Source: Alicyclobacillus acidocaldarius subsp. acidocaldarius Tc-4-1
Lineage (GTDB): Bacteria; Bacillota; Bacilli; Alicyclobacillales; Alicyclobacillaceae
Direction of reading: 5' to 3'
DNA length: 64,000 bases
Assembly (NCBI RefSeq): GCF_000219875.1
Contig: NC_017167.1
Coordinates: forward strand, 1,423,092-1,487,091
The position numbers and the translations under genes were made by a program. Of the stretch, positions 9,540 to 17,889 are shown piece after piece. Position 1 is the stretch's first letter; each line of letters begins with the position of its first letter. The notes beneath the pieces are model-generated. The model ran no database searches and was not told the origin of the DNA. It saw only the letters and a list, made by a program, of their open reading frames with translations.

Positions 9540-10150
9540 GCGACGTCGTCGTAGTCGGCCGGGCCAATGCAGGAAAGACCTCCGCGTGTCTTCGCCTGGC
9601 ACGTGCCCTTGGGGTCGAAGACTTGGTTTGGATGGTCGAGCGGACCGACGGGGTACGAGAGAAGCGCAGGCTGCCCATCCGCGAGGCCGAGCGCTGGCTC
9701 ACGTCTGGGGAGCCCCACTCGACGACGGCGCTCCAGACGCTCACCATTCCAGTGGCGAGGGGGAAAGTGTCCCGTTCGGTCGACATCGTCGACAGCGCTG
9801 GCCTGGCGGAGGGTCACGCCCGGGACGAGAGGGTCCGCCGCGCGATGGGCCAGACGCTGCGCGCGCTGATCTCGGCAAAGGCGGTGCTGCACGTGGTGGA
9901 CGCGGCGGACGTCGGCCGCGCGCTCGAGGCCCGCGAAACACCATTTCACGCGCTCGACGAACAATTGGTGGCCATCGGACGAACCAAGGCGTTTTATCTC
10001 GTCCTCGCGAGCAAGATCGATCTGCCGTTGGCTGAACGAGGCGTGGCGTGGCTGCGGGAGCGCCTGCGCGACGCGCGGGTGATTGCGACGTCCGCCAAAA
10101 CGGGCGCGGGCTTCGACGAGGTGAAGCGGTATGTATGGAAGTTGGCTTGA
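9536..10150 (+). CDS. small Era/Obg-like GTPase
   Basis: A 204-residue P-loop GTPase. G1 is GRANAGKT (8-15), G3 DSAG (86-89), G4 SKID (159-162, with S replacing the usual N) and G5 SAKTG (186-190). The overall plan is close to the G domain of Era/Der without extra domains. It is translationally coupled to spoVK by ATGA, and its end overlaps the next gene by 20 bases. That places it between a sporulation ATPase and HflX, a ribosome-associated GTPase. No named family is certain; a sporulation or ribosome role is inference from context. Confidence 0.75.
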   Translation: MSDVVVVGRANAGKTSACLRLARALGVEDLVWMVERTDGVREKRRLPIREAERWLTSGEPHSTTALQTLTIPVARGKVSRSVDIVDSAGLAEGHARDERVRRAMGQTLRALISAKAVLHVVDAADVGRALEARETPFHALDEQLVAIGRTKAFYLVLASKIDLPLAERGVAWLRERLRDARVIATSAKTGAGFDEVKRYVWKLA

Positions 10151-10757
10151 TCTCGCCCGCCTGTTTGGCGCGCTGCTCCTGACGGGCCTCGCCGTCAAGT
10201 GGATGGACGACGTGCTGGACGTGGATTACGACCTGTGTCAGGGGCAGCGCACGCTTGCCGCGCGCTTCGGCCGCGCGGCTCTCCCGTATGCGATGGTCGT
10301 CATGGCGTGTGCCGTCGCGCTCGCCCAGGCGCCGGCCATTGCCGCGTTTCTGGGCGCGTATGCGGTTGGGATGTTCGCGCGGCCGTTCGAACGATTGCCG
10401 TCCCATCTGCCGGCGTGGGCGGAATGTCTCATCGCCCTCGGCCTATGTGCGCTCATCGTGGGCTGGCGCGGCGCACTTTGGTCAGCGTCCTTCATGCTCG
10501 CCGTGGACTGGCTGGATGATCTCGTCGATCGGTTTCGCGATGCAGAGACGGGCCAATGGAACGCGGTGATTCGCTTTGGCCTCGTGGAGGTGCTACTCAC
10601 GATTCTCGGCGCGATGGCCGTCGCCATCTTTTCTGAGGTGATGTGGAGCCTCGTCGGACTCGTCGCCTTGGCGGCGGTCACCGTTGTCTCCGAAACGACG
10701 ACGGCCAAACTGGTGCCTGAAGACAGGAGGGAAGGGCCATGGTCGCGTCTCTCGTGA
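10131..10757 (+). CDS. integral membrane protein resembling a short UbiA-type prenyltransferase
   Basis: A 208-residue protein with about seven hydrophobic segments and two acidic clusters, MDDVLDVDYD (near residues 24-33) and DWLDDLVDRFRD (near 126-137). UbiA prenyltransferases carry two such Asp-rich motifs on cytoplasmic loops that bind Mg-pyrophosphate. The spacing of about 100 residues fits, but the protein is about 80 residues shorter than the family norm. It overlaps both neighbours, so it is part of the spoVK-hflX run. I call it UbiA-like only by pattern; function is unknown. Confidence 0.7.
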   Translation: MYGSWLDLARLFGALLLTGLAVKWMDDVLDVDYDLCQGQRTLAARFGRAALPYAMVVMACAVALAQAPAIAAFLGAYAVGMFARPFERLPSHLPAWAECLIALGLCALIVGWRGALWSASFMLAVDWLDDLVDRFRDAETGQWNAVIRFGLVEVLLTILGAMAVAIFSEVMWSLVGLVALAAVTVVSETTTAKLVPEDRREGPWSRLS

Positions 10758-10957
10758 TGGGGCTTGTGCTCCTCCTCGTCGCCTTGGTGTATCACGCAGG
10801 GAGGCGCGCGGGATTTAAAGCAGGCCGACAGGTGGGTCGCGCCGAGGCGCCACTTCTTTTGCGCATGCGCTATCAGCTTGATGCGCGCTGCCCAATCTGC
10901 GATGATAGCGAAGGACTAGCGGGCGAGGAGGCAGAACGCGAGCGCTGTGGAAGCTGA
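10739..10957 (+). CDS. 72-residue membrane-anchored protein with CPxC motif
   Basis: A small protein with one N-terminal membrane helix (residues 3-20), a basic stretch (GRRAGFKAGRQVGR), and a short C-terminal tail with CPIC and a further Cys near the end (ERCGS). The start ATG overlaps the previous gene and follows GGAGGGAAGGGCC. The Cys pair could bind zinc or act in redox; nothing in the sequence decides. The end overlaps the GTG of hflX by 11 bases, arguing that it is a genuine operon member. Confidence 0.55.
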   Translation: MVASLVMGLVLLLVALVYHAGRRAGFKAGRQVGRAEAPLLLRMRYQLDARCPICDDSEGLAGEEAERERCGS

Positions 10958-12044
10958 GAAAGCCGTACTCCTGATTTGGCAGCGGGCTGACGAAGCGCCA
11001 GACGACGTGGCGTACCGCGCGGAGGAATTGACGGGGCTCTGCGAGGCGGCCGGAGCTCAGGTGGTGGGAACCATCGTTCAGCGGCGCCGAGCGCCGGACC
11101 CTCGGTGGTACCTGGGGCAAGGAAAGGTCGAGGCTTTAGGCCTCCTGGTCGAGTCGACGAATGCGGACCTCGTGGTGGCGGATGGCGAACTGAGGCCCAC
11201 GCAGGCCCGCAACTTAGAGGATGCCGTTCATCGGCGCGTGGTCGATCGCACCGTGCTCATTCTCGACATCTTCGCGCGCAGGGCCGTGAGCCGGGAGGGC
11301 AAGCTTCAGGTCGAGATCGCCCAACTCAAGTACCTGTTGCCCCGGCTTTCCGGGCGCGGAGCGGAATGGTCTCGGCTCGGCGGTGGCATTGGCACGCGGG
11401 GGCCGGGCGAGACAAAGCTCGAACTTGACCGACGGCGGATTCGGGCGCGCATTGCCAAACTGGAGCGCGATCTCGCCGATCTCTCCGCCCACCGCTCGAG
11501 GCTTCGTCAGCGGCGGGTCCGCGACAGCGCGGTGGTGGCGCTTGTGGGCTACACGAACGCCGGCAAGACGACCGTGCGCGCGAGGTGGGTCGCGGACCGC
11601 GGGCGTGTCGCGGAAGCCTTCGGGCGGGATCGGCTGTTTGACACGCTCGACGTGACGGCGCGGCGCGTGTTTGCGCCAGGCGGCGAGCCTTACGTGGTCA
11701 CGGACACGGTGGGGTTCGTGGAACATCTGCCGCACCACTTGGTGGAGGCGTTCCGTTCGACGCTCGAAGAGGTGACGTACGCGGACGTGATTGTCCTCGT
11801 GGTGGACGCGTCCCGGGTGCCGGATCGGCATCTTCGGGCCACGCGGCAGGTGCTCGCGGACTTGCGCGCGCTGGACAAGCCCATCATCACGTTCTACAAC
11901 AAGATGGATCTCGCGGCCTGGCAGCCGCCGCCGGATCTCGAGGCGCTACAGACGGTGTATGGAAGCGCGGTGGCGGGGGATCTCGAACCGCTCTATCAGG
12001 CGGTGGAAGCGAGGCTGCCTCAAGCGAAGGAGAAGGCGGATTGA
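10947..12044 (+). CDS. hflX: HflX GTPase (ribosome-associated)
   Basis: A 365-residue GTPase that splits or rescues stalled ribosomes. The HflX N-terminal domain (1-180) carries the glycine-rich LGGGIGTRGPGE at 144-155. The G domain has GYTNAGKT (201-208), DTVGF (253-257) and NKMD (318-321). After the P-loop the usual S-T-L-F-N is replaced by T-V-R-A-R, a mild divergence. The start is GTG. Neighbours on the right (ynbB, glnR, glnA) follow in the same order as in Bacillus subtilis. Confidence 0.9.
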   Translation: MEAEKAVLLIWQRADEAPDDVAYRAEELTGLCEAAGAQVVGTIVQRRRAPDPRWYLGQGKVEALGLLVESTNADLVVADGELRPTQARNLEDAVHRRVVDRTVLILDIFARRAVSREGKLQVEIAQLKYLLPRLSGRGAEWSRLGGGIGTRGPGETKLELDRRRIRARIAKLERDLADLSAHRSRLRQRRVRDSAVVALVGYTNAGKTTVRARWVADRGRVAEAFGRDRLFDTLDVTARRVFAPGGEPYVVTDTVGFVEHLPHHLVEAFRSTLEEVTYADVIVLVVDASRVPDRHLRATRQVLADLRALDKPIITFYNKMDLAAWQPPPDLEALQTVYGSAVAGDLEPLYQAVEARLPQAKEKAD

Positions 12045-13315
12045 AGATGGTTGTGGAAGCGAAGCTGGATGACATCCGCGCGTACGTGGAATCGTGTGAG
12101 CGGCAAATCGAGCCTTATCAGCGCCGGTCGGAGGCGATTGCGCTGGCGAATCAGGAGCGCGTGCTCGAGGCGTTTTGGCGCCACGAGGTGGCGCAGCTGG
12201 ATCTCGCCGGTTCCACGGGGTACGGCCTCGGCGACGTGGGGCGGGAGAAGCTGGAGGCCATCTACGCAGACGTGTTTGGGGCTGAGGCGGCGTTAGTGCG
12301 CCCGCAGATTGTCTCAGGCACGCACGCCATCGCCCTCGCGCTGTTTGGCTGCTTGCGGCCGGGAGATCGCCTAGTGGTCGCCACCGGCGTGCCGTATGAC
12401 ACGCTTCACGCGGCGCTCGGGCTCCGACCCGCGGCTGGCTCGCTTGCGGAACTCGGCGTGGAAGTCGAGCTGGCGGAGCTCGGGGAGGACGGGGGCATGG
12501 ACCTTGCGGCCATCGAGCGGGCGGTGCGCGCACCCGCCGTGCGGATGGTGCTGTTTCAGCGATCGCGCGGATACGGCGATCGGCGGTCGTTTTCCATCGC
12601 GGAACTGGAGGCGGCGTTCTCGGCGGTGAAAGAGGCTCGCCCAGACGTGTGGATCGCGGTGGACAACTGCTACGGCGAGTTCGTGGAGGATCGCGAGCCA
12701 TGTCACGTGGGCGCGGATGTCGCGATGGGCTCGCTCATCAAGAACCCGGGCGCGGGGCTGTGTCCGACGGGCGGCTACGTCGTGGGCCGTCGGGACATCG
12801 TGGAGCGCGTCGCCGCGCGGCTTGTGGCGCCGGGCACGGCGGCCGAGTACGGCCCGACGGGCCCCTATCTTCTGACCATGTTCCAGGCGCTGTTTCTCGC
12901 GCCGCACGCGGTGCTTCAGGCTGTGAAAGGCTCGCGGCTCATGGCGGCTGCGCTCCAAGGCCTTGGCTTTCGCGTGTCTCCGGCGCCGGAGGCAGACCGA
13001 ACGGATCTCATCCTGTCGGTCGAACTCGGCACGCCCGATCGCCTGCTCGCCTTCTGCCGGACCATCCAGTCGGTCGCGCCCGTCGATTCGCACGTGCGCC
13101 CGGAACCGGCGCCCATGGCGGGGTACGCGGATCCCGTGGTGATGGCTGCAGGGACGTTTATTCAAGGAGCCTCCCTCGAATTGACCGCCGACGCGCCATT
13201 GCGGCCGCCGTACGTGGCGTATGTGCAGGGTGGACTGACCTATGAGCACGCCGTGCTGGCGGTGCGCCGGGTGGTGGCCGCCATCGCGCCGCTTGCGTCA
13301 AAGAATATCACGTGA
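12041..13315 (+). CDS. ynbB: YnbB-type PLP-dependent lyase (aluminium resistance/Met gamma-lyase family)
   Basis: A 424-residue fold-type I pyridoxal-phosphate enzyme of the family annotated as aluminium resistance protein or cystathionine beta-lyase-like. Typical stretches are STGYGLGDVGREKLE, RPQIVSGTHAIALALFG, and the PLP-lysine region GSLIKNPGAGLCPTGGY. Its true substrate is not established for the family. The TTG at 12041 has AAGGAG 8 bases upstream and overlaps the hflX stop; an ATG at 12047 is an alternative with less ideal spacing. It sits between hflX and glnR exactly as in Bacillus. Confidence 0.85.
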   Translation: MKMVVEAKLDDIRAYVESCERQIEPYQRRSEAIALANQERVLEAFWRHEVAQLDLAGSTGYGLGDVGREKLEAIYADVFGAEAALVRPQIVSGTHAIALALFGCLRPGDRLVVATGVPYDTLHAALGLRPAAGSLAELGVEVELAELGEDGGMDLAAIERAVRAPAVRMVLFQRSRGYGDRRSFSIAELEAAFSAVKEARPDVWIAVDNCYGEFVEDREPCHVGADVAMGSLIKNPGAGLCPTGGYVVGRRDIVERVAARLVAPGTAAEYGPTGPYLLTMFQALFLAPHAVLQAVKGSRLMAAALQGLGFRVSPAPEADRTDLILSVELGTPDRLLAFCRTIQSVAPVDSHVRPEPAPMAGYADPVVMAAGTFIQGASLELTADAPLRPPYVAYVQGGLTYEHAVLAVRRVVAAIAPLASKNIT

Positions 13316-13319
13316 GTGA

Positions 13320-13356
13320 TTGTCGTGGCGCGCCCTCCATGTTACGATAAGTTTCA
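13320..13356 (+). promoter_or_regulatory. sigma-A promoter with GlnR box for glnRA
   Basis: TTGTCG (13320-13325), a 17-base spacer and TACGAT (13343-13348) form a sigma-A promoter. Over the -10 lies TGTTACGATAAGTTTCA (13340-13356), which matches the GlnR/TnrA operator TGTNA-N7-TNACA at nine of ten fixed positions. This fits GlnR repression of its own operon when glutamine is plentiful. Confidence 0.6.
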
Positions 13357-13382
13357 ACAGGTCGCACAGGGAGGGGCGCGCC

Positions 13383-13769
13383 GTGGATTTGGAAGAGCGC
13401 AGGAATATGCCCTTATTTTCAATAGGCACGGTGCAAAAGCTGACGGGGCTGAGCGCACGGCAAATCCGTTACTATGAAGAGCACGGGTTGATCCAGCCGG
13501 CGCGCACGCCTGGAAATCAACGGCAGTTCTCGTTTGCCGACGTGGAGCGGCTGATGCAGATCAGGCAATTGCTCGACGAGGGTCACAATATCGCGAGCGT
13601 CAAGCGCAACCTGCTCGAAAAGGACAGGCGGCCGAGATCGAGTCGTCCGGTGGCGACAAGGGATGTGCCCGATTCCGAAGTGTATCAGTGGCTGGAGCGC
13701 GAGCTGATGGAGCGGCGGCAAACGGGAGAGTTTCAAGGAGACCTGTCTCGGTTCTACCGCCACCGCTGA
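13383..13769 (+). CDS. glnR: MerR-family nitrogen regulator GlnR
   Basis: A 128-residue MerR-type repressor with a winged helix at residues 8-75 ([25 protein letters not shown]). The short C-terminal tail is the region that in Bacillus GlnR is autoinhibitory and contacts feedback-inhibited glutamine synthetase. The GTG start at 13383 follows GGGAGGGG and gives the usual family length; the open frame further upstream overlaps the promoter. It lies 22 bases before glnA in one operon. Confidence 0.9.
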   Translation: MDLEERRNMPLFSIGTVQKLTGLSARQIRYYEEHGLIQPARTPGNQRQFSFADVERLMQIRQLLDEGHNIASVKRNLLEKDRRPRSSRPVATRDVPDSEVYQWLERELMERRQTGEFQGDLSRFYRHR

Positions 13770-13791
13770 ACGAGCCGCGAGGGAGGATCGT

Positions 13792-15129
13792 ATGCGGAAA
13801 GAATACACAAAAGAAGAAATATTGAAACTGGCCGAAGCGAATGACGTGCGGTATGTGCGCCTGCAGTTTACCGACTTGCTCGGGATTGTGAAAAACGTGG
13901 AGATCCCGGTGGATCAACTGCCGAAGGCGCTGGACAACCGCATCATGTTTGACGGATCGTCGATTCAAGGGTTTGTCCGCATTGAGGAGTCGGACATGTA
14001 CCTGGCGCCGGATCGGTCGACTTGGCTGGTCTTCCCATGGGACACGCCGCAGGGGAAGGTGGCGCGGTTGATCTGCGATGTGAACCTTCCGGACGGCACG
14101 CCGTTTGCCGGCGATCCGCGGTCGGTGCTCAAACGCGTCTGCGAGAAGGCCAGGGCCATGGGGTTTTCGGCGTTCAACGTCGGCCCGGAACCGGAGTTTT
14201 TCCTCTTCAAGCTCGACGAAAATGGAAAACCTACGTTGGATTTGAACGATGAAGGGGGTTACTTCGACTGGGCACCGGTCGATCTCGGCGAAAACTGCCG
14301 CCGCGATATCGTGCTCGCCCTGGAGCAAATGGGATTTGAAATTGAGGCCTCGCACCACGAAGTCGCCCCGGGGCAGCACGAGATCGATTTTCGCTACGCG
14401 GAAGCGGTGGAGGCGGCGGACAACCTCACGACCTTCCGGCTGGTCGTCAAGACGGTCGCGCGCGAGCACGGGCTGCACGCCACCTTCATGCCCAAGCCGC
14501 TGTACGGCATCAACGGCTCGGGCATGCACACCCACCTGTCGCTGTTCCGGGACGGCCAGAACGCGTTCTACGATCCGGAAGGCGAGATGGGGCTCAGCGA
14601 GACGGCGCTCCACTTTGTCGCTGGGCTTTTGGAGCACGCCCGGGCGTTCACGGCCATCTGCAATCCGCTCGTGAATTCCTATAAGCGCCTCGTGCCGGGC
14701 TATGAGGCGCCGAGCTACATTGCGTGGAGTGGAAAGAACCGGTCGCCGCTGGTCCGCGTCCCGGCTGCGCGCGGCATGTCGACCAGGGTCGAAGTCCGCA
14801 GCCCTGATCCAAGCTGCAACCCGTACCTTGCCATCGCGTCGCTGCTCGCCGCCGGGCTCGACGGCATCGAGCGCGAGTTGGAGCCTCCGCCGCCGGTGAA
14901 CCGGAACATCTACATGATGACCGAAGCAGAAAAGGAGGAGGCGGGCATTCGAAGCCTGCCGTCTAACCTCAACGAGGCACTGGACGCCTTGATCCGGGAC
15001 CAGGTGATTATGGAAGCGCTCGGCGATCACGTCCTGCTTCACTTCATCGAAGCGAAGCGCATCGAGTGGAACATGTTCCGCACGCAGGTGACGGAGTGGG
15101 AGCGGGAGCAGTACTTCACCATTTACTGA
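13792..15129 (+). CDS. glnA: glutamine synthetase type I
   Basis: Makes glutamine from glutamate, ammonia and ATP in the cytoplasm; the 445-residue length is that of the GSI-alpha class (no adenylylation insert). Signatures include [30 protein letters not shown], the ATP-site block [14 protein letters not shown], and the catalytic-loop sequence around [20 protein letters not shown]. The ATG follows GAGGGAGGA. In the GlnR system the feedback-inhibited enzyme itself signals nitrogen status to GlnR. Confidence 0.97.
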   Translation: MRKEYTKEEILKLAEANDVRYVRLQFTDLLGIVKNVEIPVDQLPKALDNRIMFDGSSIQGFVRIEESDMYLAPDRSTWLVFPWDTPQGKVARLICDVNLPDGTPFAGDPRSVLKRVCEKARAMGFSAFNVGPEPEFFLFKLDENGKPTLDLNDEGGYFDWAPVDLGENCRRDIVLALEQMGFEIEASHHEVAPGQHEIDFRYAEAVEAADNLTTFRLVVKTVAREHGLHATFMPKPLYGINGSGMHTHLSLFRDGQNAFYDPEGEMGLSETALHFVAGLLEHARAFTAICNPLVNSYKRLVPGYEAPSYIAWSGKNRSPLVRVPAARGMSTRVEVRSPDPSCNPYLAIASLLAAGLDGIERELEPPPPVNRNIYMMTEAEKEEAGIRSLPSNLNEALDALIRDQVIMEALGDHVLLHFIEAKRIEWNMFRTQVTEWEREQYFTIY

Positions 15130-15134
15130 TCACG

Positions 15135-15163
15135 TAAGGGGTGGCTGCCAAGGTCACCCCTTA
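15135..15163. terminator. perfect hairpin between convergent glnA and LacI-type gene
   Basis: Arms TAAGGGGTG and CACCCCTTA, 9 bp and perfect, with an 11-base loop, start 6 bases after the glnA stop. The hairpin covers the stop of the opposing gene. There is no good T run on either strand, so termination is plausible but not certain. Confidence 0.45.
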
Positions 15164-16166
15164 CTGGCCATCCGCACAGGTGGAGGTGCCGTGGAACTGC
15201 GCACGACCATCTCCGAATGGAGTACAATCCTCGTCGACGTCTTCCGGACGCCCTCAATCCGTTCCAGCAGAAGTTGTGCGCCAAGCGATCCGTAGTTGTA
15301 CGCCGGTTGAACGGCCGCCGTCGCTATCGAATCGACTGAGGCAAGATCATCGGTGTTGCCAAAGCTGACCACGCTCATGTTCTGGGGGATCGACAGGCCA
15401 AGGCCGCGAAGTCTGCGCACGATGTGCGCGTACTGAAACATGTTGCCGAGAAACAGGGCGGTGGGGGCATCCGAACGCAGGACGAGTGCGTCCACGAAGG
15501 ATGCGTCCATGTCTCTCGTCATGGGCGCCGTGAAGATGAGGCTCTCATCCACGGGTAGTCCCTTATGGAGAAGGGCGTCTCGGTAGCCGTCGAGCCGTTC
15601 TCGGCTCGATGCGCTGTGGAGCGGGCCCACCACGGCTGCGATGCGCTCGTGGCCGAGTTCGAGCAAATGCTCCACGAGCCGACGCGAGGTCTCGCGAATG
15701 TCTCCCTTGACGAGATCAGCGTCGAGTCCCTCAATCTCACGGTCGATGAGCACAAAGGGCACGTGATGTTCCGTGAGCCGCACTAGGTTTTCGCGCGACG
15801 GATCTCCGACGGGCACCACGAGCGCGCCGCGCACCTGATAATCGAGGCACATCTGCACATATTCCTGTTCCTTCTCGAGGTCCTCGTCGGTATTGGCAAT
15901 GAACACCCGAAAACCGTGTTTGCGCGCCACATCCTCCATGCCGCGCGCGATAAAGGTAAAAACGGGTTGGTGATGTCCGGCACGATGAGCATCCACGTGT
16001 CGTGCGGCGAGGATTGCTGCCCTTTCGGAACGTAGTTGAGTTCCTGCATCGCCGCGAGCACTTTTTGCCTCGTCGAAGGTTTCACATACCCGGAGTTGTT
16101 CACGACGCGAGACACCGTCATGATGGACACGCCCGCGCGCTTCGCGACATCCGCCATCGTGGCCAT
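15154..16166 (-). pseudogene. LacI-family repressor interrupted by a one-base frameshift
   Basis: The ATG at 16166, with AAGGG upstream, starts a clean LacI helix-turn-helix (ATMADVAKRAGVSIMTVSRV) followed by VPDITNPF. The reading frame then shifts: the rest of the periplasmic-binding-like domain (FIARGMEDVARKHGF through SSTAPPPVRMASKG) is in another frame ending at 15154. The break falls in a run of five A on the plus strand (15958-15962). One more base there would give ITNPFFTFIARG and a 337-residue protein of normal LacI length. It is divergent from uxaA, so it is probably the local uronate regulator. It is either a young pseudogene or a homopolymer sequencing error. Confidence 0.85.
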
Positions 16167-16214
16167 GCTCGTCACCCTTCTCTCTCGTATCTTCCTGATG
16201 TGAATGATAACACA

Positions 16215-16244
16215 TTGACAATACCTTTTCGAGCGGCGTATACT
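16215..16244 (+). promoter_or_regulatory. sigma-A promoter of the uronate operon
   Basis: TTGACA (16215-16220), an 18-base spacer and TATACT (16239-16244) are close to consensus. Transcription would begin near 16251, leaving a leader of about 120 bases before uxaA that contains two palindromes. Confidence 0.7.
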
Positions 16245-16250
16245 GCACTT

Positions 16251-16273
16251 GAATTGCGAGAGAAATCGCATTC
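16251..16273. promoter_or_regulatory. candidate LacI-type operator
   Basis: GAAT-T-GCGA-GAGAAA-TCGC-ATTC is an inverted repeat with 8-9 base arms placed at the predicted transcription start. This is the usual blocking position for a LacI-family repressor, whose gene is divergent here. The central half-sites GCGA/TCGC are plausible for the family. No binding data are implied. Confidence 0.45.
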
Positions 16274-16301
16274 ATCTCATCCGCTTTTTGTTTGTCTAGA
16301 A

Positions 16302-16314
16302 TGTTAATTTAACA
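16302..16314. repeat. 13-bp perfect palindrome in uxaA leader
   Basis: TGTTAA-T-TTAACA is a perfect palindrome 57 bases upstream of the uxaA start. It could be a second operator for an unidentified factor. It is AT-rich in a GC-rich genome, which makes chance less likely but does not exclude it. Confidence 0.3.
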
Positions 16315-16370
16315 GTTATTCTAACGTTCCGTTGCATGGGGTGAACGGGCGACAAAGGAGGCGGTTCCGC

Positions 16371-17867
16371 GTGGCGCCCAAGGTTTTGCATCTCTCACCG
16401 GTGGACGATGTCATGGTAGCGCTTGAACCGCTCGACGTGGGGGAGGTCGTCGAGACCCCTTTCGGGAAGGTGAGCGCTCGGGCGCCGATTGCTCTGGGCC
16501 ACAAGCTCGCGGTCAAGCCGGTGAAGCGTGGAGAAGCGGTGCACAAATACGGTTTTCCCATCGGCGTCGCAACGCAGGACATCGAGCCGGGGGAATGGGT
16601 ACACACACACAATCTGCGCACGGCGCTCTCGGAGCGCGGCTCTTACGTGTACCGACCGAACACTTCTCCGGCACCTGTGCTTGACGACGGCCTCACGTTC
16701 ATGGGCTATGTCCGGTCGGACGGCCAGGTCGGCGTGCGCAACGAGATCTGGATCCTGAATACGGTCGGGTGTGTGAACAAAGTGGCCGAGCGGTTGGCAA
16801 CGATGGCCGACGCCAAATGGCGCGGAGGCGGGATCGACGGCGTGTACCACTTCGCGCATCCGTACGGGTGTTCACAACTCGGGGACGATCTCGTCTACAC
16901 CCAATCCCTACTTGCGGGGCTCGTCCGACATCCCAACGCCGCAGGCGTTCTCGTGATTGGGCTCGGTTGCGAGAACAACCGGATTGAGGCGTTTCGGGAG
17001 CGGTTGGATCAAACGTCGCTAGAGAAGGTGGCGTTCCTTGAACTTCAGCGCACCACGGACGAGTTCGCGGAGGGCATGCGGCGGTTGGAAGTACTTGTCG
17101 AGCGAGCGCGAGCCTTTGTCCGCCAGCCGGTGCCAGTGGCTCGGCTGAAGTTGGGCCTGAAATGCGGCGGATCCGACGGTCTGTCAGGCGTCACGGCGAA
17201 TCCACTCGTGGGACAGGTGGCGGATCGCGTCGTCGCTCGCGGCGGCACGGCGCTCCTGACCGAGGTGCCCGAGATGTTTGGTGCGGAGACCGTACTCATG
17301 GATCGCGCCGACAGCCCGGAGACGTTCGCCAAAGTCGTGGATCTGATTCAGTCGTGGAAGGACTACTACACGCGCCACGGCCAGCCCGTGTACGAAAACC
17401 CTTCCCCAGGAAACAAGGCGGGGGGCATCACCACGCTCGAAGAAAAATCGCTCGGCGCGGTGCAAAAGGGCGGGCGCCTCTCCCGGGTGGTCGATGTCTT
17501 GAGCTACGGCCATCCAGCCGTGAAACCGGGGCTCAACCTGGTCTCGGCGCCTGGAAACGACATGGTATCGGTGAGCGCGCTCGCGGCGAGCGGTGCGCAG
17601 CTGATTTTGTTCACCACAGGCCGAGGTACACCTTTCGGCGGACCCGTTCCCACGTTAAAGATTGCGAGCAACCACCAGCTTGCGTCGTCGAAACCCGCCT
17701 GGATCGACTTCGACGCGAGCCGGATTGTGCTCGGGGAGTCGATGGACGATCTCGCGGAGGAATTGCTGCACAAGGTCATCCGCGTGGCGTCGGGAGAGGA
17801 ACTCGCTCGGAACGAAGTGAACGGGTATCGCGAGATCGCCATCTTCAAGGACGGCGTCACTCTTTGA
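16371..17867 (+). CDS. uxaA: altronate dehydratase
   Basis: Converts D-altronate to 2-keto-3-deoxygluconate, the third step of galacturonate breakdown. The 498-residue protein has the small N-terminal SAF domain (residues 1-95, GHKLAVKPVKRGEAVHKYG, HTHN) and the large C-terminal domain with HPYGCSQLGDD, GLGCENN, KCGGSDGLSG and ENPSPGNKAGGITTLE. It ends in the family tail AIFKDGVTL. The GTG at 16371 has AAAGGAGG 9 bases upstream; the in-frame ATG further up lacks such a site. It is the first gene of the uronate operon. Confidence 0.95.
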   Translation: MAPKVLHLSPVDDVMVALEPLDVGEVVETPFGKVSARAPIALGHKLAVKPVKRGEAVHKYGFPIGVATQDIEPGEWVHTHNLRTALSERGSYVYRPNTSPAPVLDDGLTFMGYVRSDGQVGVRNEIWILNTVGCVNKVAERLATMADAKWRGGGIDGVYHFAHPYGCSQLGDDLVYTQSLLAGLVRHPNAAGVLVIGLGCENNRIEAFRERLDQTSLEKVAFLELQRTTDEFAEGMRRLEVLVERARAFVRQPVPVARLKLGLKCGGSDGLSGVTANPLVGQVADRVVARGGTALLTEVPEMFGAETVLMDRADSPETFAKVVDLIQSWKDYYTRHGQPVYENPSPGNKAGGITTLEEKSLGAVQKGGRLSRVVDVLSYGHPAVKPGLNLVSAPGNDMVSVSALAASGAQLILFTTGRGTPFGGPVPTLKIASNHQLASSKPAWIDFDASRIVLGESMDDLAEELLHKVIRVASGEELARNEVNGYREIAIFKDGVTL

Positions 17868-17889
17868 GCGAAGCGGAGGTTGGTTGAGA

